From: Rhizobium halophilum
GTDB taxonomy: Bacteria; Pseudomonadota; Alphaproteobacteria; Rhizobiales; Rhizobiaceae
Direction: 5' to 3'
Assembly: GCF_021648825.1 (NCBI RefSeq)
Contig: NZ_JAKJHS010000003.1
Location: forward strand, 62,001 to 126,000
Length of the DNA stretch: 64,000 nucleotides
The notes under the pieces were generated by a model. The model had not been told where the DNA came from, made no database searches, and saw only the letters and a program-made list of their open reading frames with translations. Shown here one piece after another: positions 18,235-26,075 of the stretch (within the stretch, counting starts at the first letter, position 1; each line of letters starts with the position of its first letter). Both the position numbers and the translations under genes were made by a program.

Positions 18235-19449
18235 TCATGCGACCGCGCGGGCGAGCGCGCAGCGCGACCACAGCTGGTGCACACCATCTACCAGACGCTC
18301 CAGGTCACCGTCCGAATGCAGCGGCGTCGGCGTGATGCGCAGGCGCTCGGTCTTGCGCGGCACCGTAGGGTAGTTGATCGGTTGGACATAGATGTCGAAC
18401 GTGTCCAGCAGGATGTCGGAGATCCATTTGCACTTGGCCGCGTCACCCACCATGATCGGCACGATGTGGCTCGGGTTGTGCATATGCGGAATGCCGTTGG
18501 CGTCGAGCAGCCCACGCAACTTCTTCACCCGGTCCTGGTGACGGATGCGCTCGAACGGGCTCGCCTTCAGGTGCCGGATTGAGGCGATGGCACCGGCGGC
18601 AAGCGTCGGCGGCAAGGCTGTGGTGAAGATGAAGCCGGATGCGAACGAGCGGATAAAATCGCAGAGTGCGGCGGAGGCGGCGATGTAACCGCCCATGACG
18701 CCGAAGGCCTTCCCGAGCGTGCCTTCGATAATCGTCAGACGGTCCATCAGGCCTTCGCGCTCAGCGATACCGCCGCCGCGGGGGCCGTACATGCCAACCG
18801 CATGCACCTCGTCGAGATAGGTCATTGCGCCGTACTTGTCGGCGAGGTCGCAGATCTCCTTGATCGGAGCGAGATCGCCATCCATAGAGTAGACGGACTC
18901 GAACGCGATCAGCTTCGGCGCATTGGGATCGGCGGCGGCCAGCTTCGCTTCAAGGTCGTTCACGTCGTTGTGCTTCCAGATCACGCGCTCGCACTTAGCG
19001 TAGCGAATGCCCTCGATCATTGAGGCGTGGTTCAGTGCGTCGGAGAAGATGATGAGGCCAGGAATCTTCTGGCCGAGCGTGCCGAGCGTCGCCCAGTTGG
19101 AAATGTAGCCGGAGGTGAAGACGAGTGAAGCCTCCTTGCCGTGCAGATCGGCAAGTTCCTGCTCCAGAAGAACATGGTAGTGGGTGGTGCCAGAAATATT
19201 CCGGGTGCCTCCCGCACCCGCGCCACAGTGATCGATCGCCTCGTGCATGGCGGCAATCACGGCGGGGTGCTGGCCCATCCCAAGATAATCGTTGGAACAC
19301 CAGACGGTAACTTCCTTGGGACCTTCCGGCGTGTGACGCGTGGCGCGAGGAAAGCTGCCGCGATGCCGTTCGAGATCAGCGAAAACACGATAACGGCCTT
19401 CCTGGTGAAGACTGTCCAGTTCGCCCTTGAAAAATGCCTCGAAATCCAT
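18235..19449 (-). CDS. hemA: 5-aminolevulinate synthase
   Basis: The PLP enzyme that condenses glycine and succinyl-CoA to 5-aminolevulinate, the first step of haem, siroheme and cobalamin tetrapyrroles by the C4 route used in alphaproteobacteria. The 404 residues from ATG 19449 ([14 protein letters not shown]) match rhizobial HemA. The conserved '[17 protein letters not shown]', '[18 protein letters not shown]' and the Schiff-base Lys in '[14 protein letters not shown]' are all present. The gene is monocistronic. A perfect FNR/FixK-type palindrome lies 143 bp upstream of the start codon, suggesting oxygen-responsive expression. Confidence 0.97.
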   Translation of the reverse strand: MDFEAFFKGELDSLHQEGRYRVFADLERHRGSFPRATRHTPEGPKEVTVWCSNDYLGMGQHPAVIAAMHEAIDHCGAGAGGTRNISGTTHYHVLLEQELADLHGKEASLVFTSGYISNWATLGTLGQKIPGLIIFSDALNHASMIEGIRYAKCERVIWKHNDVNDLEAKLAAADPNAPKLIAFESVYSMDGDLAPIKEICDLADKYGAMTYLDEVHAVGMYGPRGGGIAEREGLMDRLTIIEGTLGKAFGVMGGYIAASAALCDFIRSFASGFIFTTALPPTLAAGAIASIRHLKASPFERIRHQDRVKKLRGLLDANGIPHMHNPSHIVPIMVGDAAKCKWISDILLDTFDIYVQPINYPTVPRKTERLRITPTPLHSDGDLERLVDGVHQLWSRCALARAVA

Positions 19450-19591
19450 GTCACACTCCAGAACCTGACTGGTTTTGGTTTCTCGCTCGCATTTCGTCAA
19501 CCCCGCACATTTGAATAAATCCAGACTGCGGCAATTGGACGTGTTTTGAACGGTTCTAGATCTGACCTAGCTCGTAGAGTGCAATGGAAAC

Positions 19592-19605
19592 TTGATCCAC
19601 ATCAA
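19592..19605 (-). promoter_or_regulatory. FNR/FixK-type box upstream of hemA
   Basis: TTGATGTGGATCAA on the minus strand (TTGATCCACATCAA on plus) matches the consensus TTGAT-N4-ATCAA in all ten defined positions. It lies between the hemA start (19449) and the terminator-like hairpin that ends the molybdenum-hydroxylase operon, so hemA is the only gene it can serve in cis. A class II activator position (box centre at -41.5) would put the transcription start near 19557, with a leader of about 108 nt. Control of hemA by FNR-type regulators is known in Rhodobacter and by FixK2 in Bradyrhizobium. Confidence 0.75.
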
Positions 19606-19613
19606 GTGGGAGA

Positions 19614-19635
19614 GGAAAAGCCGCCGAAGCGGCTT
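19614..19635 (-). terminator. Terminator-like hairpin after the molybdenum-hydroxylase operon
   Basis: On the minus strand AAGCCGC-TTCG-GCGGCTT (19635-19618) forms a 7-bp stem capped by a stable UUCG tetraloop, followed by TTCCTCTCCC. It begins 14 bases after the CoxM-like stop codon. The T-tract is short. Confidence 0.6.
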
Positions 19636-19648
19636 CTCCCACTCTTAA

Positions 19649-20446
19649 TCAACCCGCGGCGATAACGGCCCGCTTTGCCATCACCTTTACAAGGTTTGCG
19701 CGGTAAGCAGCGCTAGCGTGCATGTCGGATAGCATGTCTTTTGGGTCTACGTCGGCACCGGCAACGGAGTCAGGCGCCCAATTCACCCCCAGAGCTTCCT
19801 CCATACCCTTGTGACGGAACACACCGTTGGCCCCGGCTCCGGTAACGCCCACCCGCACCCCATCGGCGCTTTTTGCGACGAACACGCCGGTGAGTGCGTA
19901 TCGGGAGGCGGGATTGGCAAACTTGGCATAGCCCGCCTTCTCCGGCGCCTCGAAGGTGACGGCGGTCACCATCTCGCCTTCCTCAAGTGCAGTCTCGAAA
20001 AGCCCGACGAAGAACTCGTCGGCAGCGATCCAGCGGCGATCGGTGATGATCGTCGCCCCCAGCGCCAGCATGGCGGCCGGATAATCGGCCGCAGGATCAT
20101 TGTTGGCGATGGAGCCTCCAATGGTGCCCATGTGCCGAACGTGCGGATCGCCAATCATGCCCGCGAGGTTGCAGAGGGCGGGGCAGACGGCACGCAACTC
20201 GTCCGATTTCGCAACCTCCGCATGAGGCGTTCCCGCACCGATCCGGACGTTCCGGCCGTCGATGGAAATGCCCGCAAGGTCAGGGATGTGCCGGAGGTCG
20301 ATCAGGTCGGTTGGAGCGGCAAGTCGCTGCTTCATCGTGGCGATCAGCGTCATGCCGCCCGCCAGATACCGCCCCTCCTCGTGCTCCCCTCTCAGCTTGA
20401 CGGCGTCCTCCACGGAGGATGCGCGATGATAGCTTGTTTCATACAT
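19649..20446 (-). CDS. Molybdenum hydroxylase FAD-binding subunit (CoxM/CutM-like)
   Basis: The medium, FAD-binding subunit of a three-subunit xanthine-dehydrogenase-family enzyme (265 residues). It shows the two FAD motifs of the family, 'LAGGMTLIATMKQRL' near residue 30 and 'GTIGGSIANNDPAADYPAA' near residue 107, then a CO_deh_flav_C domain. It passes electrons from the Fe-S subunit to its acceptor. It is the last gene of an S-L-M operon, 13 bp after the large subunit. Substrate is undetermined; see the large subunit. Confidence 0.9.
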   Translation of the reverse strand: MYETSYHRASSVEDAVKLRGEHEEGRYLAGGMTLIATMKQRLAAPTDLIDLRHIPDLAGISIDGRNVRIGAGTPHAEVAKSDELRAVCPALCNLAGMIGDPHVRHMGTIGGSIANNDPAADYPAAMLALGATIITDRRWIAADEFFVGLFETALEEGEMVTAVTFEAPEKAGYAKFANPASRYALTGVFVAKSADGVRVGVTGAGANGVFRHKGMEEALGVNWAPDSVAGADVDPKDMLSDMHASAAYRANLVKVMAKRAVIAAG

Positions 20447-20459
20447 ATCCCGTCCCTCC

Positions 20460-22808
20460 TCAGTGCACCGACTGCAATGCCTGCCAGACCTTCATCGGCG
20501 TGGCGGGCATGGTCAGCGAGTTGTTGCCGATGGCATCCGTGATGGCATTGATTAGCGCTGGCGGAGAACCGATCGCGCCGGCCTCGCCGCATCCCTTAAT
20601 TCCGAGCGGGTTGCTCGGGCACGGGGTGTTCTGATGCGACAGCTTGAACGACGGCAGATCGTCGGCGCGCGGCATGGCGTAATCCATGTAGCTCGCCGTC
20701 AGCAGCTGGCCGGACTCCGGATCGTAGCGAACCTCTTCGAGCAAGGCTTGCCCGATCCCCTGCGCAAGACCGCCATGGACCTGACCTTCGACGATCAGCG
20801 GGTTGATGATGTTGCCGAAGTCGTCCGCTGCAACGAACTGGACGATGTCGGTTTTGCCGGTTTCCGGATCCACCTCGACCTCTGCAATGTAGCAGCCAGC
20901 CGGGAACGTGAAGTTCGCGGGGTCATAGAACGCCGTTTCCTTCAGCCCCGGCTCCATACCGCCCGGAAGGTTGTGCGCGGTGTAGGCGGCCAGCGCCACC
21001 TGGAACCACGGCACCGTCTTGTCGGTCCCCGCCACCTTCAGTTCCCCGTTCTCGATCACGATGTCGCTTTCATCTGCCTCCATCATGTGCGCGGCGATCT
21101 TCTTGGCCTTGGCTTCGACCTTGTCGAGCGCCTTGACGACCGCGGACATGCCCACGGCACCGGAGCGGGAGCCGTAGGTGCCCATCCCCATCTGTACCTT
21201 GTCGGTGTCGCCGTGAACGATGTTGACGCTGTCGATCGACACGCCCAGACGTTCGGCGACAAGTTGCGCAAACGTCGTCTCGTGCCCCTGCCCGTGACTG
21301 TGGGAGCCGGTCAGAACCTCAATCGTGCCGACGGCATTGACCCGCACTTCGGCCGATTCCCACAAGCCGACGCCGGCTCCGAGCGAACCGACGGCTGCCG
21401 AAGGGGCGATCCCGCAAGCCTCGATATAGCAACTCATGCCGATGCCACGCTTCTTGCCCCTCGATTCAGCATCCGCCCTGCGTGCCGAGAAACCAGCCCA
21501 GTCAGCGGCCTCCATAGCGGCGGCCACCGAGGTTTCATAGTCGCCAGCGTCGTAGTTCATGATGACCGGCGTCTGGTACGGGAAGCTGCGGATGAAGTTC
21601 TTGCGCCGCAGCTCGGCCGGCGAAACGCCAAGCTCCCGCGCCGCCGTCTCGATTGTCCGTTCCAGGAGGTACGTCGCTTCCGGCCGCCCGGCGCCGCGAT
21701 AAGCGTCCACCGGCACGGTGTTGGTGTAGACCGTACGAACATTCGCGTGGATGGCAGGAATGGCGTACTGCCCGGACAGCAGGGTCGCGTAGAGATACGT
21801 CGGCACAGCAGATGAAAACAGCGACATATAGGCGCCAAGGTTGGCGATCGTATCAACCTTCAGTCCTGTGATGCGGTGATCGCTGTCAAACGCCATCTTG
21901 ACCTTCGACACGTGGTCCCGACCGTGGGCATCGGTCAGGAAGGCCTCCGTCCGGTCCGATGTCCACTTGACCGGCACGCCGGTTTTCTTGGATGCCCAGA
22001 GACAGACAATCTCCTCCGGATAGATGTAGATCTTCGAGCCGAAGCCACCGCCGACATCGGGCGCGATCACCCGGAGCTTGTTTTCCGGGGCGACGTTGTA
22101 GAAGGCGCTCATGACGAGTCGCGCCACGTGGGGGTTCTGGCTTGTGGTATAGCAGGTGTAGTGATCTTCCGCCGCGTCGTAGATGCCGAGCGTGGCGCGC
22201 GGCTCCATCGGATTGGGCGAAAGCCGGTTGTTGTGGATCTCAATTTCGGTCACATGCACTGCCGATGCAATCGCTTGATCGGCGGCGACCCCGTCTCCTA
22301 GCTCCCAGTCGAAGATCAGATTGCCAGGAGCTTCGGGGTGAAGCTGCGGCGCACCGTCCGCCATGGCGGCGATCGCCTCGGTCACCGCCGGCATTTCTTC
22401 ATACTCCACGGAGACCGCCTCGGCGGCATCGCGCGCCTCCAGATAGCTGTCGGCAACCACGATTGCGACCGCATCGCCGACGTAGCGTACCGTATCGACG
22501 GCCAATGGGCGCCAAGCACCCATCTTCATCGGCGATCCGTCCTTGGAATGGATCATCCAGCCGCAGATGAGATTGCCGATTCCGTCCGCCTGCAGCTGCT
22601 TCCCGTCCAGCACGTCGATGACGCCCGGCATCTGACGCGCAGCACTCGCGTCGATGCCGATGATCTTTGCGTGAGCATAAGGACTTCTGACGAAACAGGC
22701 GTATTTCATGCCCGGCACGGTCATGTCGTCAGTATAGCGGCCCTTGCCGGTTAGAAACCGCTTGTCTTCCTTGCGGGTCACCCGCGCACCAATTCCCTCA
22801 ACACCCAT
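20460..22808 (-). CDS. Molybdopterin-binding large subunit, form II CO-dehydrogenase-like (CoxL type)
   Basis: A 782-residue catalytic subunit binding the molybdopterin cytosine dinucleotide cofactor. The active-site loop reads AYRGAGR (residues 369-375), the form II signature, rather than the AYxCSFR loop of true form I CO dehydrogenases. The catalytic Glu region 'GIKGCGEAGAIGSPPALINA' is near the C-terminus, and 'GGGFGSKIYIYPEE' and 'GSHSHGQGHETTFAQ' are further cofactor motifs. Gene order S-L-M also fits form II. Reported CO oxidation by form II enzymes is weak or doubtful, so the physiological substrate may be another heterocycle or aldehyde. No coxDEF-type maturation gene is in the window. 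Confidence 0.88.
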   Translation of the reverse strand: MGVEGIGARVTRKEDKRFLTGKGRYTDDMTVPGMKYACFVRSPYAHAKIIGIDASAARQMPGVIDVLDGKQLQADGIGNLICGWMIHSKDGSPMKMGAWRPLAVDTVRYVGDAVAIVVADSYLEARDAAEAVSVEYEEMPAVTEAIAAMADGAPQLHPEAPGNLIFDWELGDGVAADQAIASAVHVTEIEIHNNRLSPNPMEPRATLGIYDAAEDHYTCYTTSQNPHVARLVMSAFYNVAPENKLRVIAPDVGGGFGSKIYIYPEEIVCLWASKKTGVPVKWTSDRTEAFLTDAHGRDHVSKVKMAFDSDHRITGLKVDTIANLGAYMSLFSSAVPTYLYATLLSGQYAIPAIHANVRTVYTNTVPVDAYRGAGRPEATYLLERTIETAARELGVSPAELRRKNFIRSFPYQTPVIMNYDAGDYETSVAAAMEAADWAGFSARRADAESRGKKRGIGMSCYIEACGIAPSAAVGSLGAGVGLWESAEVRVNAVGTIEVLTGSHSHGQGHETTFAQLVAERLGVSIDSVNIVHGDTDKVQMGMGTYGSRSGAVGMSAVVKALDKVEAKAKKIAAHMMEADESDIVIENGELKVAGTDKTVPWFQVALAAYTAHNLPGGMEPGLKETAFYDPANFTFPAGCYIAEVEVDPETGKTDIVQFVAADDFGNIINPLIVEGQVHGGLAQGIGQALLEEVRYDPESGQLLTASYMDYAMPRADDLPSFKLSHQNTPCPSNPLGIKGCGEAGAIGSPPALINAITDAIGNNSLTMPATPMKVWQALQSVH

Positions 22809-22912
22809 AGTCTTCTCCTCCAGAGAACCAGGACAAGGACTGGCTCAAGGCAGTGGCCCGCAGGCGGATGGCTTCAGATCGAAGACGCCGGACGCACCGC
22901 TGCCTTCGCCTC

Positions 22913-23404
22913 TTACTCGGCAGCTTGGCGGGTTGCGCCGTGCATCTGCTGGTTGGCGGCGAGAACCGCTGCCACGATGTTCTGGTAGCCGGTGCAGCGA
23001 CAGATGTTGCCTTCCAGCTCGTGGCGCACCGTCGCCTCGTCCAGCTGGCCACTGTGCCGCCCGATCATGTCAACGGCGGTCATCACCATGCCCGGGGTGC
23101 AGAAGCCACATTGCAGGCCGTGATGCTCCTTGAAGGCTGCCTGCACGGGATGAAGCTCGCCTTGTGCGGCGATCCCTTCGATGGTGGTGATTTCAGCACC
23201 GGCCGCCTGAACGGCCAGGATGGAACAGCTCTTGACCGAGCGTCCATCCATATGGATCACGCAGGTGCCGCACTGTGTGGTATCGCACCCGACATGGGTG
23301 CCGGTCAGCCCAAGCTTCTCGCGGATGAAATGCACAAGCAGCATGCGGTCGTCGCACTCGCCGCTCACCGTCCGGCCATTCACCGTCAGCGTCACTTTCG
23401 ACAT
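22913..23404 (-). CDS. Molybdenum hydroxylase [2Fe-2S] subunit (CoxS-like)
   Basis: The small iron-sulfur subunit, 163 residues from ATG 23404 (MSKVTLTVNGRTVSG). Two [2Fe-2S] clusters are predicted. The plant-ferredoxin-like one is in 'GCDTTQCGTCVIHMDGRSVK' and the following Cys. The C-terminal helical one is in 'LQCGFCTPGMVM' and 'GNICRCTGYQNI'. It hands electrons from the molybdenum site to FAD. It is the first gene of the operon, 104 bp before the large subunit, a wide gap for genes in one complex. An in-frame extension upstream of 23404 does not resemble the family. Confidence 0.9.
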   Translation of the reverse strand: MSKVTLTVNGRTVSGECDDRMLLVHFIREKLGLTGTHVGCDTTQCGTCVIHMDGRSVKSCSILAVQAAGAEITTIEGIAAQGELHPVQAAFKEHHGLQCGFCTPGMVMTAVDMIGRHSGQLDEATVRHELEGNICRCTGYQNIVAAVLAANQQMHGATRQAAE

Positions 23405-23509
23405 CTTGATCCTCCTCGTGCCTCCTCCAGACACACGGGTATCATTTGCCTTTTTGAAGAAGCGATCAACCTCTACTTTCGCGGCGGACGGGACTCCTCC
23501 TTTGCAGAA

Positions 23510-23522
23510 GTGCCAACGGCAC
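23510..23522. promoter_or_regulatory. Short perfect palindrome upstream of coxS-like gene
   Basis: GTGCC-AAC-GGCAC is a perfect inverted repeat with 5-bp arms. It sits 106 bp upstream of the CoxS-like ATG, in the 278-bp divergent region shared with the glycine-zipper lipoprotein gene. It could be an operator for either gene. A palindrome of this size can occur by chance in GC-rich DNA, so confidence is low. Confidence 0.25.
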
Positions 23523-23682
23523 GCCCCGTGCTCGAAAGGCATCATTCCATAGCCCTGCTCTCCACCTGCATCTGGACATGCTGCCTGCGTGGACTATTGT
23601 TCCCGATGATGCGCTGACCGGAAGCCAAGGGCGAAGGCATTGCCGCTAGCCATCATTGTCTTCGCAATCTTGGAGGATCCGC

Positions 23683-23946
23683 ATGAAACAGGCTCTTGTA
23701 ATCCTACTTCTCGGCTTATCTGCAGCAGGCTGCACGCAGACCGAACGGGGTGCGGCAGTCGGCGCCGGCGCGGGTGCCGTCATTGGCGGGCTTGCCACCG
23801 GCGACGTCCGTGGAGCCGCAGTCGGCGCGGCGATCGGCGGCGTCTCCGGTGCACTCATCGGGTCGGTTTCCGAACAGCCAGGCCAGTGCTATTATCGTGA
23901 CCGCTATGGACGCCGTTACATCGACGATTGCCCGCGCGGATACTGA
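23683..23946 (+). CDS. Glycine-zipper lipoprotein
   Basis: An 87-residue protein from ATG 23683, preceded by the strong ribosome site TTGGAGGATCC. The signal peptide ends in the lipobox SAAGC. The mature protein is a glycine-zipper segment of small-residue helices ('GAAVGAGAGAVIGGLATG', 'AAVGAAIGGVSGALIG'), then a Tyr/Arg-rich tail with two cysteines ('CYYRDRYGRRYIDDC'). Such 17-kDa-antigen/YMGG-like lipoproteins are common in rhizobial outer membranes; function is unknown. A strong terminator follows. Confidence 0.85.
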   Translation: MKQALVILLLGLSAAGCTQTERGAAVGAGAGAVIGGLATGDVRGAAVGAAIGGVSGALIGSVSEQPGQCYYRDRYGRRYIDDCPRGY

Positions 23947-23972
23947 TCGGGACTCACTTTTCACGCAAATGT

Positions 23973-24004
23973 TGCCCCGGAGCACACTCCGGGGCATTTC
24001 TCTT
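23973..24004 (+). terminator. Intrinsic terminator after the glycine-zipper lipoprotein
   Basis: TGCCCCGGAG (23973-23982) and CTCCGGGGCA (23987-23996) form a 10-bp perfect stem with a CACA loop, followed by TTTCTCTT. It begins 27 bases after the stop codon. Confidence 0.85.
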
Positions 24005-24112
24005 GTCGATGTCCATTGGAATTATGACAAAAGGTATTCTTCTCGGCCGTTTGCCGCTACATAGGCAGCGGGGCTGACAGCAACATCGGCACAGGCAGGC
24101 GACGAGTAAGCG

Positions 24113-26038
24113 TTGAGCAAAAGCGTGTTCAGAGGCAAGGCAGGAGGAGCCGACAAGCTGAGGCGAGCAGCATTGCTTGTGGCGTCGTCGAGCGTCCTCG
24201 CTCTCTGCTCCATATCGGACGCACATGCCCTGAAGCTCTTTGGCATCACCCTGTTCGGCGAAGACGAGGAAGAGATCGAGGTCATCAATCCGGTCGCCTA
24301 TAATGCGACGATCGATACGGGGACCACCGACGAAAACCTGGCTGAACGTCTCCAGAACGCAGCCTCGCTGGTAAACGACGATGAACAGCCGGTCTCCGGT
24401 GATTTGGGTCTTGTTGTAAAGGCGCGGGAAGATCGAGACCGTCTCGTAGCCGTTCTCTACGAAGACGCACGCTACGGCGGCACCGTGCACATCACGATCC
24501 AGGGGCGAGATCTGGACGAGCTTCCAATCAACCCCACCTTCGATCACACCCAGCCGGTGCCCGTCACGATCACTGTCGTGCCCGGTCCACCTTTCGCGCT
24601 TGGCTCGGTGAACTTTGAGGGCGCCGCTGCAGGTCGTAACCCTGCCGACTACGATCTAATCGTCGGTGAACAGGCCGGATCGAGACTCATCCTCAAGGCC
24701 GGCGAGCAGCTTCTGGTCGACGTGAAGGCGGGAGGACGTCCGCTTGCACGCCTGACGGAGCGTCAGGTCACGGCCGATCATCCGACACAGACGGTGCATG
24801 TTGCCCTGGGGGTTGCCGGCGGACCGGTTGCCAATCTCGGCCCTGTCGCGGTGAAGGGTGCGCGCACGGTCGAGCCGGATTTCATCGCCAGCTATTCTCG
24901 CCTCGACAAGGGCGACCGGTACTCGCCGGAACAATTGCGCAAAGCTTCCGAACGCCTTCGTGAACTGGGCGTCTTCGGGAGCGTCACGATACGCGAAGCG
25001 GATTCGTTGACACCAGAGGGAACCCTGCCGCTCACCATAGAAGTCTCGGAGGGCAAGCACCGATACTTTGGGTTTGGGGCACAGTACTCCTCACTCGATG
25101 GGGCCGGCCTCCAAGGCTACTGGGGACACCGAAACCTGTTTGGCGAAGCGGAGTCCTTGCGGATCGAGGGGGAAGTTTCGGGGATCGAGGCAACGACCGA
25201 AGTTGAGACATTCAACTATGCGGTCGGCATCACCTTCATCAAGCCCGGCGCTTTCGTTCCTGAGGCGACGTTCGAAGCACGCCTTCAGGCCCTTAGCGAA
25301 AGCCCGGACACCTACGAGGCTCAGTCCGTCATCGGATCCGCCTCGATTTCTTACGAGCTGAACGAAACTGACGTGCTCAAAGCGGGTGGAGAGATTGCTT
25401 GGATCAACACGGACGATGCTTTCGGTAAGAACGAGTATCTTACCTTCGCCGTTCCTTTCTCGTTCGAACGTGACGCACGAGACAACAAGCTCAATCCGAC
25501 CGAGGGATATCGTACTACTCTTGCCGCGAACCCGACCTATGAGGCGTTCAACGGCAGTGTCTTCTCTTCGTTCGAAGGGTCGATCTCCGGCTACCTTGGC
25601 TTCGGGGAAGATGACAACGTTGTTCTGGCCGGTCGTCTGGCCGCTGGTACGCTCATCGGCGGAGATCAGTTGAGCGACATCCCTGTCACCCGCCGCTTCT
25701 TTGCGGGCGGCGGAGGCTCCGTGAGAGGATATGCCTACCAGGAAATCTCCCCTTACAATGATGCCGACGAGGCCCTCGGAGGACGCTCCTACGGCCTTGC
25801 TTCCTTCGAGGTGAGAGCAAGGATCACGGAAGATATCGGAATCGTCCCTTTTATCGACGTGGGAACGGTATCGACCGAATTGGTGCCTGATTTTTCCGAT
25901 ATCCGTGCAGGTGCTGGCATCGGCATCCGCTATGCGACTCCGTTTGGGCCGCTGCGCCTGGACGTTGCTCTGCCCCTTCAACCCTATGAAGGCGGCAGCA
26001 AATACGGTATCTATGCCGGCATAGGACAAGCCTTCTGA
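24113..26038 (+). CDS. tamA: Translocation and assembly module subunit TamA (Omp85 family)
   Basis: TamA is an outer-membrane Omp85 barrel that, with TamB, helps insert outer-membrane proteins and move phospholipids. The 641-residue protein has a signal segment ending near 'SISDAHA', POTRA-type repeats over about residues 55-300 and a C-terminal 16-strand-type barrel ending in '...GIGQAF', an aromatic-terminated beta signal. The lid-lock motif region reads 'FFAGGGGSVRGYAYQEISP', close to the Omp85 VRGY/F consensus. The frame opens with TTG 24113; a GTG at 24125 is the alternative. tamB follows 37 bp downstream. Confidence 0.92.
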   Translation: MSKSVFRGKAGGADKLRRAALLVASSSVLALCSISDAHALKLFGITLFGEDEEEIEVINPVAYNATIDTGTTDENLAERLQNAASLVNDDEQPVSGDLGLVVKAREDRDRLVAVLYEDARYGGTVHITIQGRDLDELPINPTFDHTQPVPVTITVVPGPPFALGSVNFEGAAAGRNPADYDLIVGEQAGSRLILKAGEQLLVDVKAGGRPLARLTERQVTADHPTQTVHVALGVAGGPVANLGPVAVKGARTVEPDFIASYSRLDKGDRYSPEQLRKASERLRELGVFGSVTIREADSLTPEGTLPLTIEVSEGKHRYFGFGAQYSSLDGAGLQGYWGHRNLFGEAESLRIEGEVSGIEATTEVETFNYAVGITFIKPGAFVPEATFEARLQALSESPDTYEAQSVIGSASISYELNETDVLKAGGEIAWINTDDAFGKNEYLTFAVPFSFERDARDNKLNPTEGYRTTLAANPTYEAFNGSVFSSFEGSISGYLGFGEDDNVVLAGRLAAGTLIGGDQLSDIPVTRRFFAGGGGSVRGYAYQEISPYNDADEALGGRSYGLASFEVRARITEDIGIVPFIDVGTVSTELVPDFSDIRAGAGIGIRYATPFGPLRLDVALPLQPYEGGSKYGIYAGIGQAF

Positions 26039-26075
26039 CTGGCAGGCTTTCGACCCACCGTAGTGCAGAATAGGC

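Noticed and set aside
20460..22808. Calling the large subunit an aerobic CO dehydrogenase (coxL form I) or a xanthine dehydrogenase
   Set aside because: The AYRGAGR loop lacks the form I cysteine motif, and no xanthine-specific residues could be assigned, so the substrate is left open.
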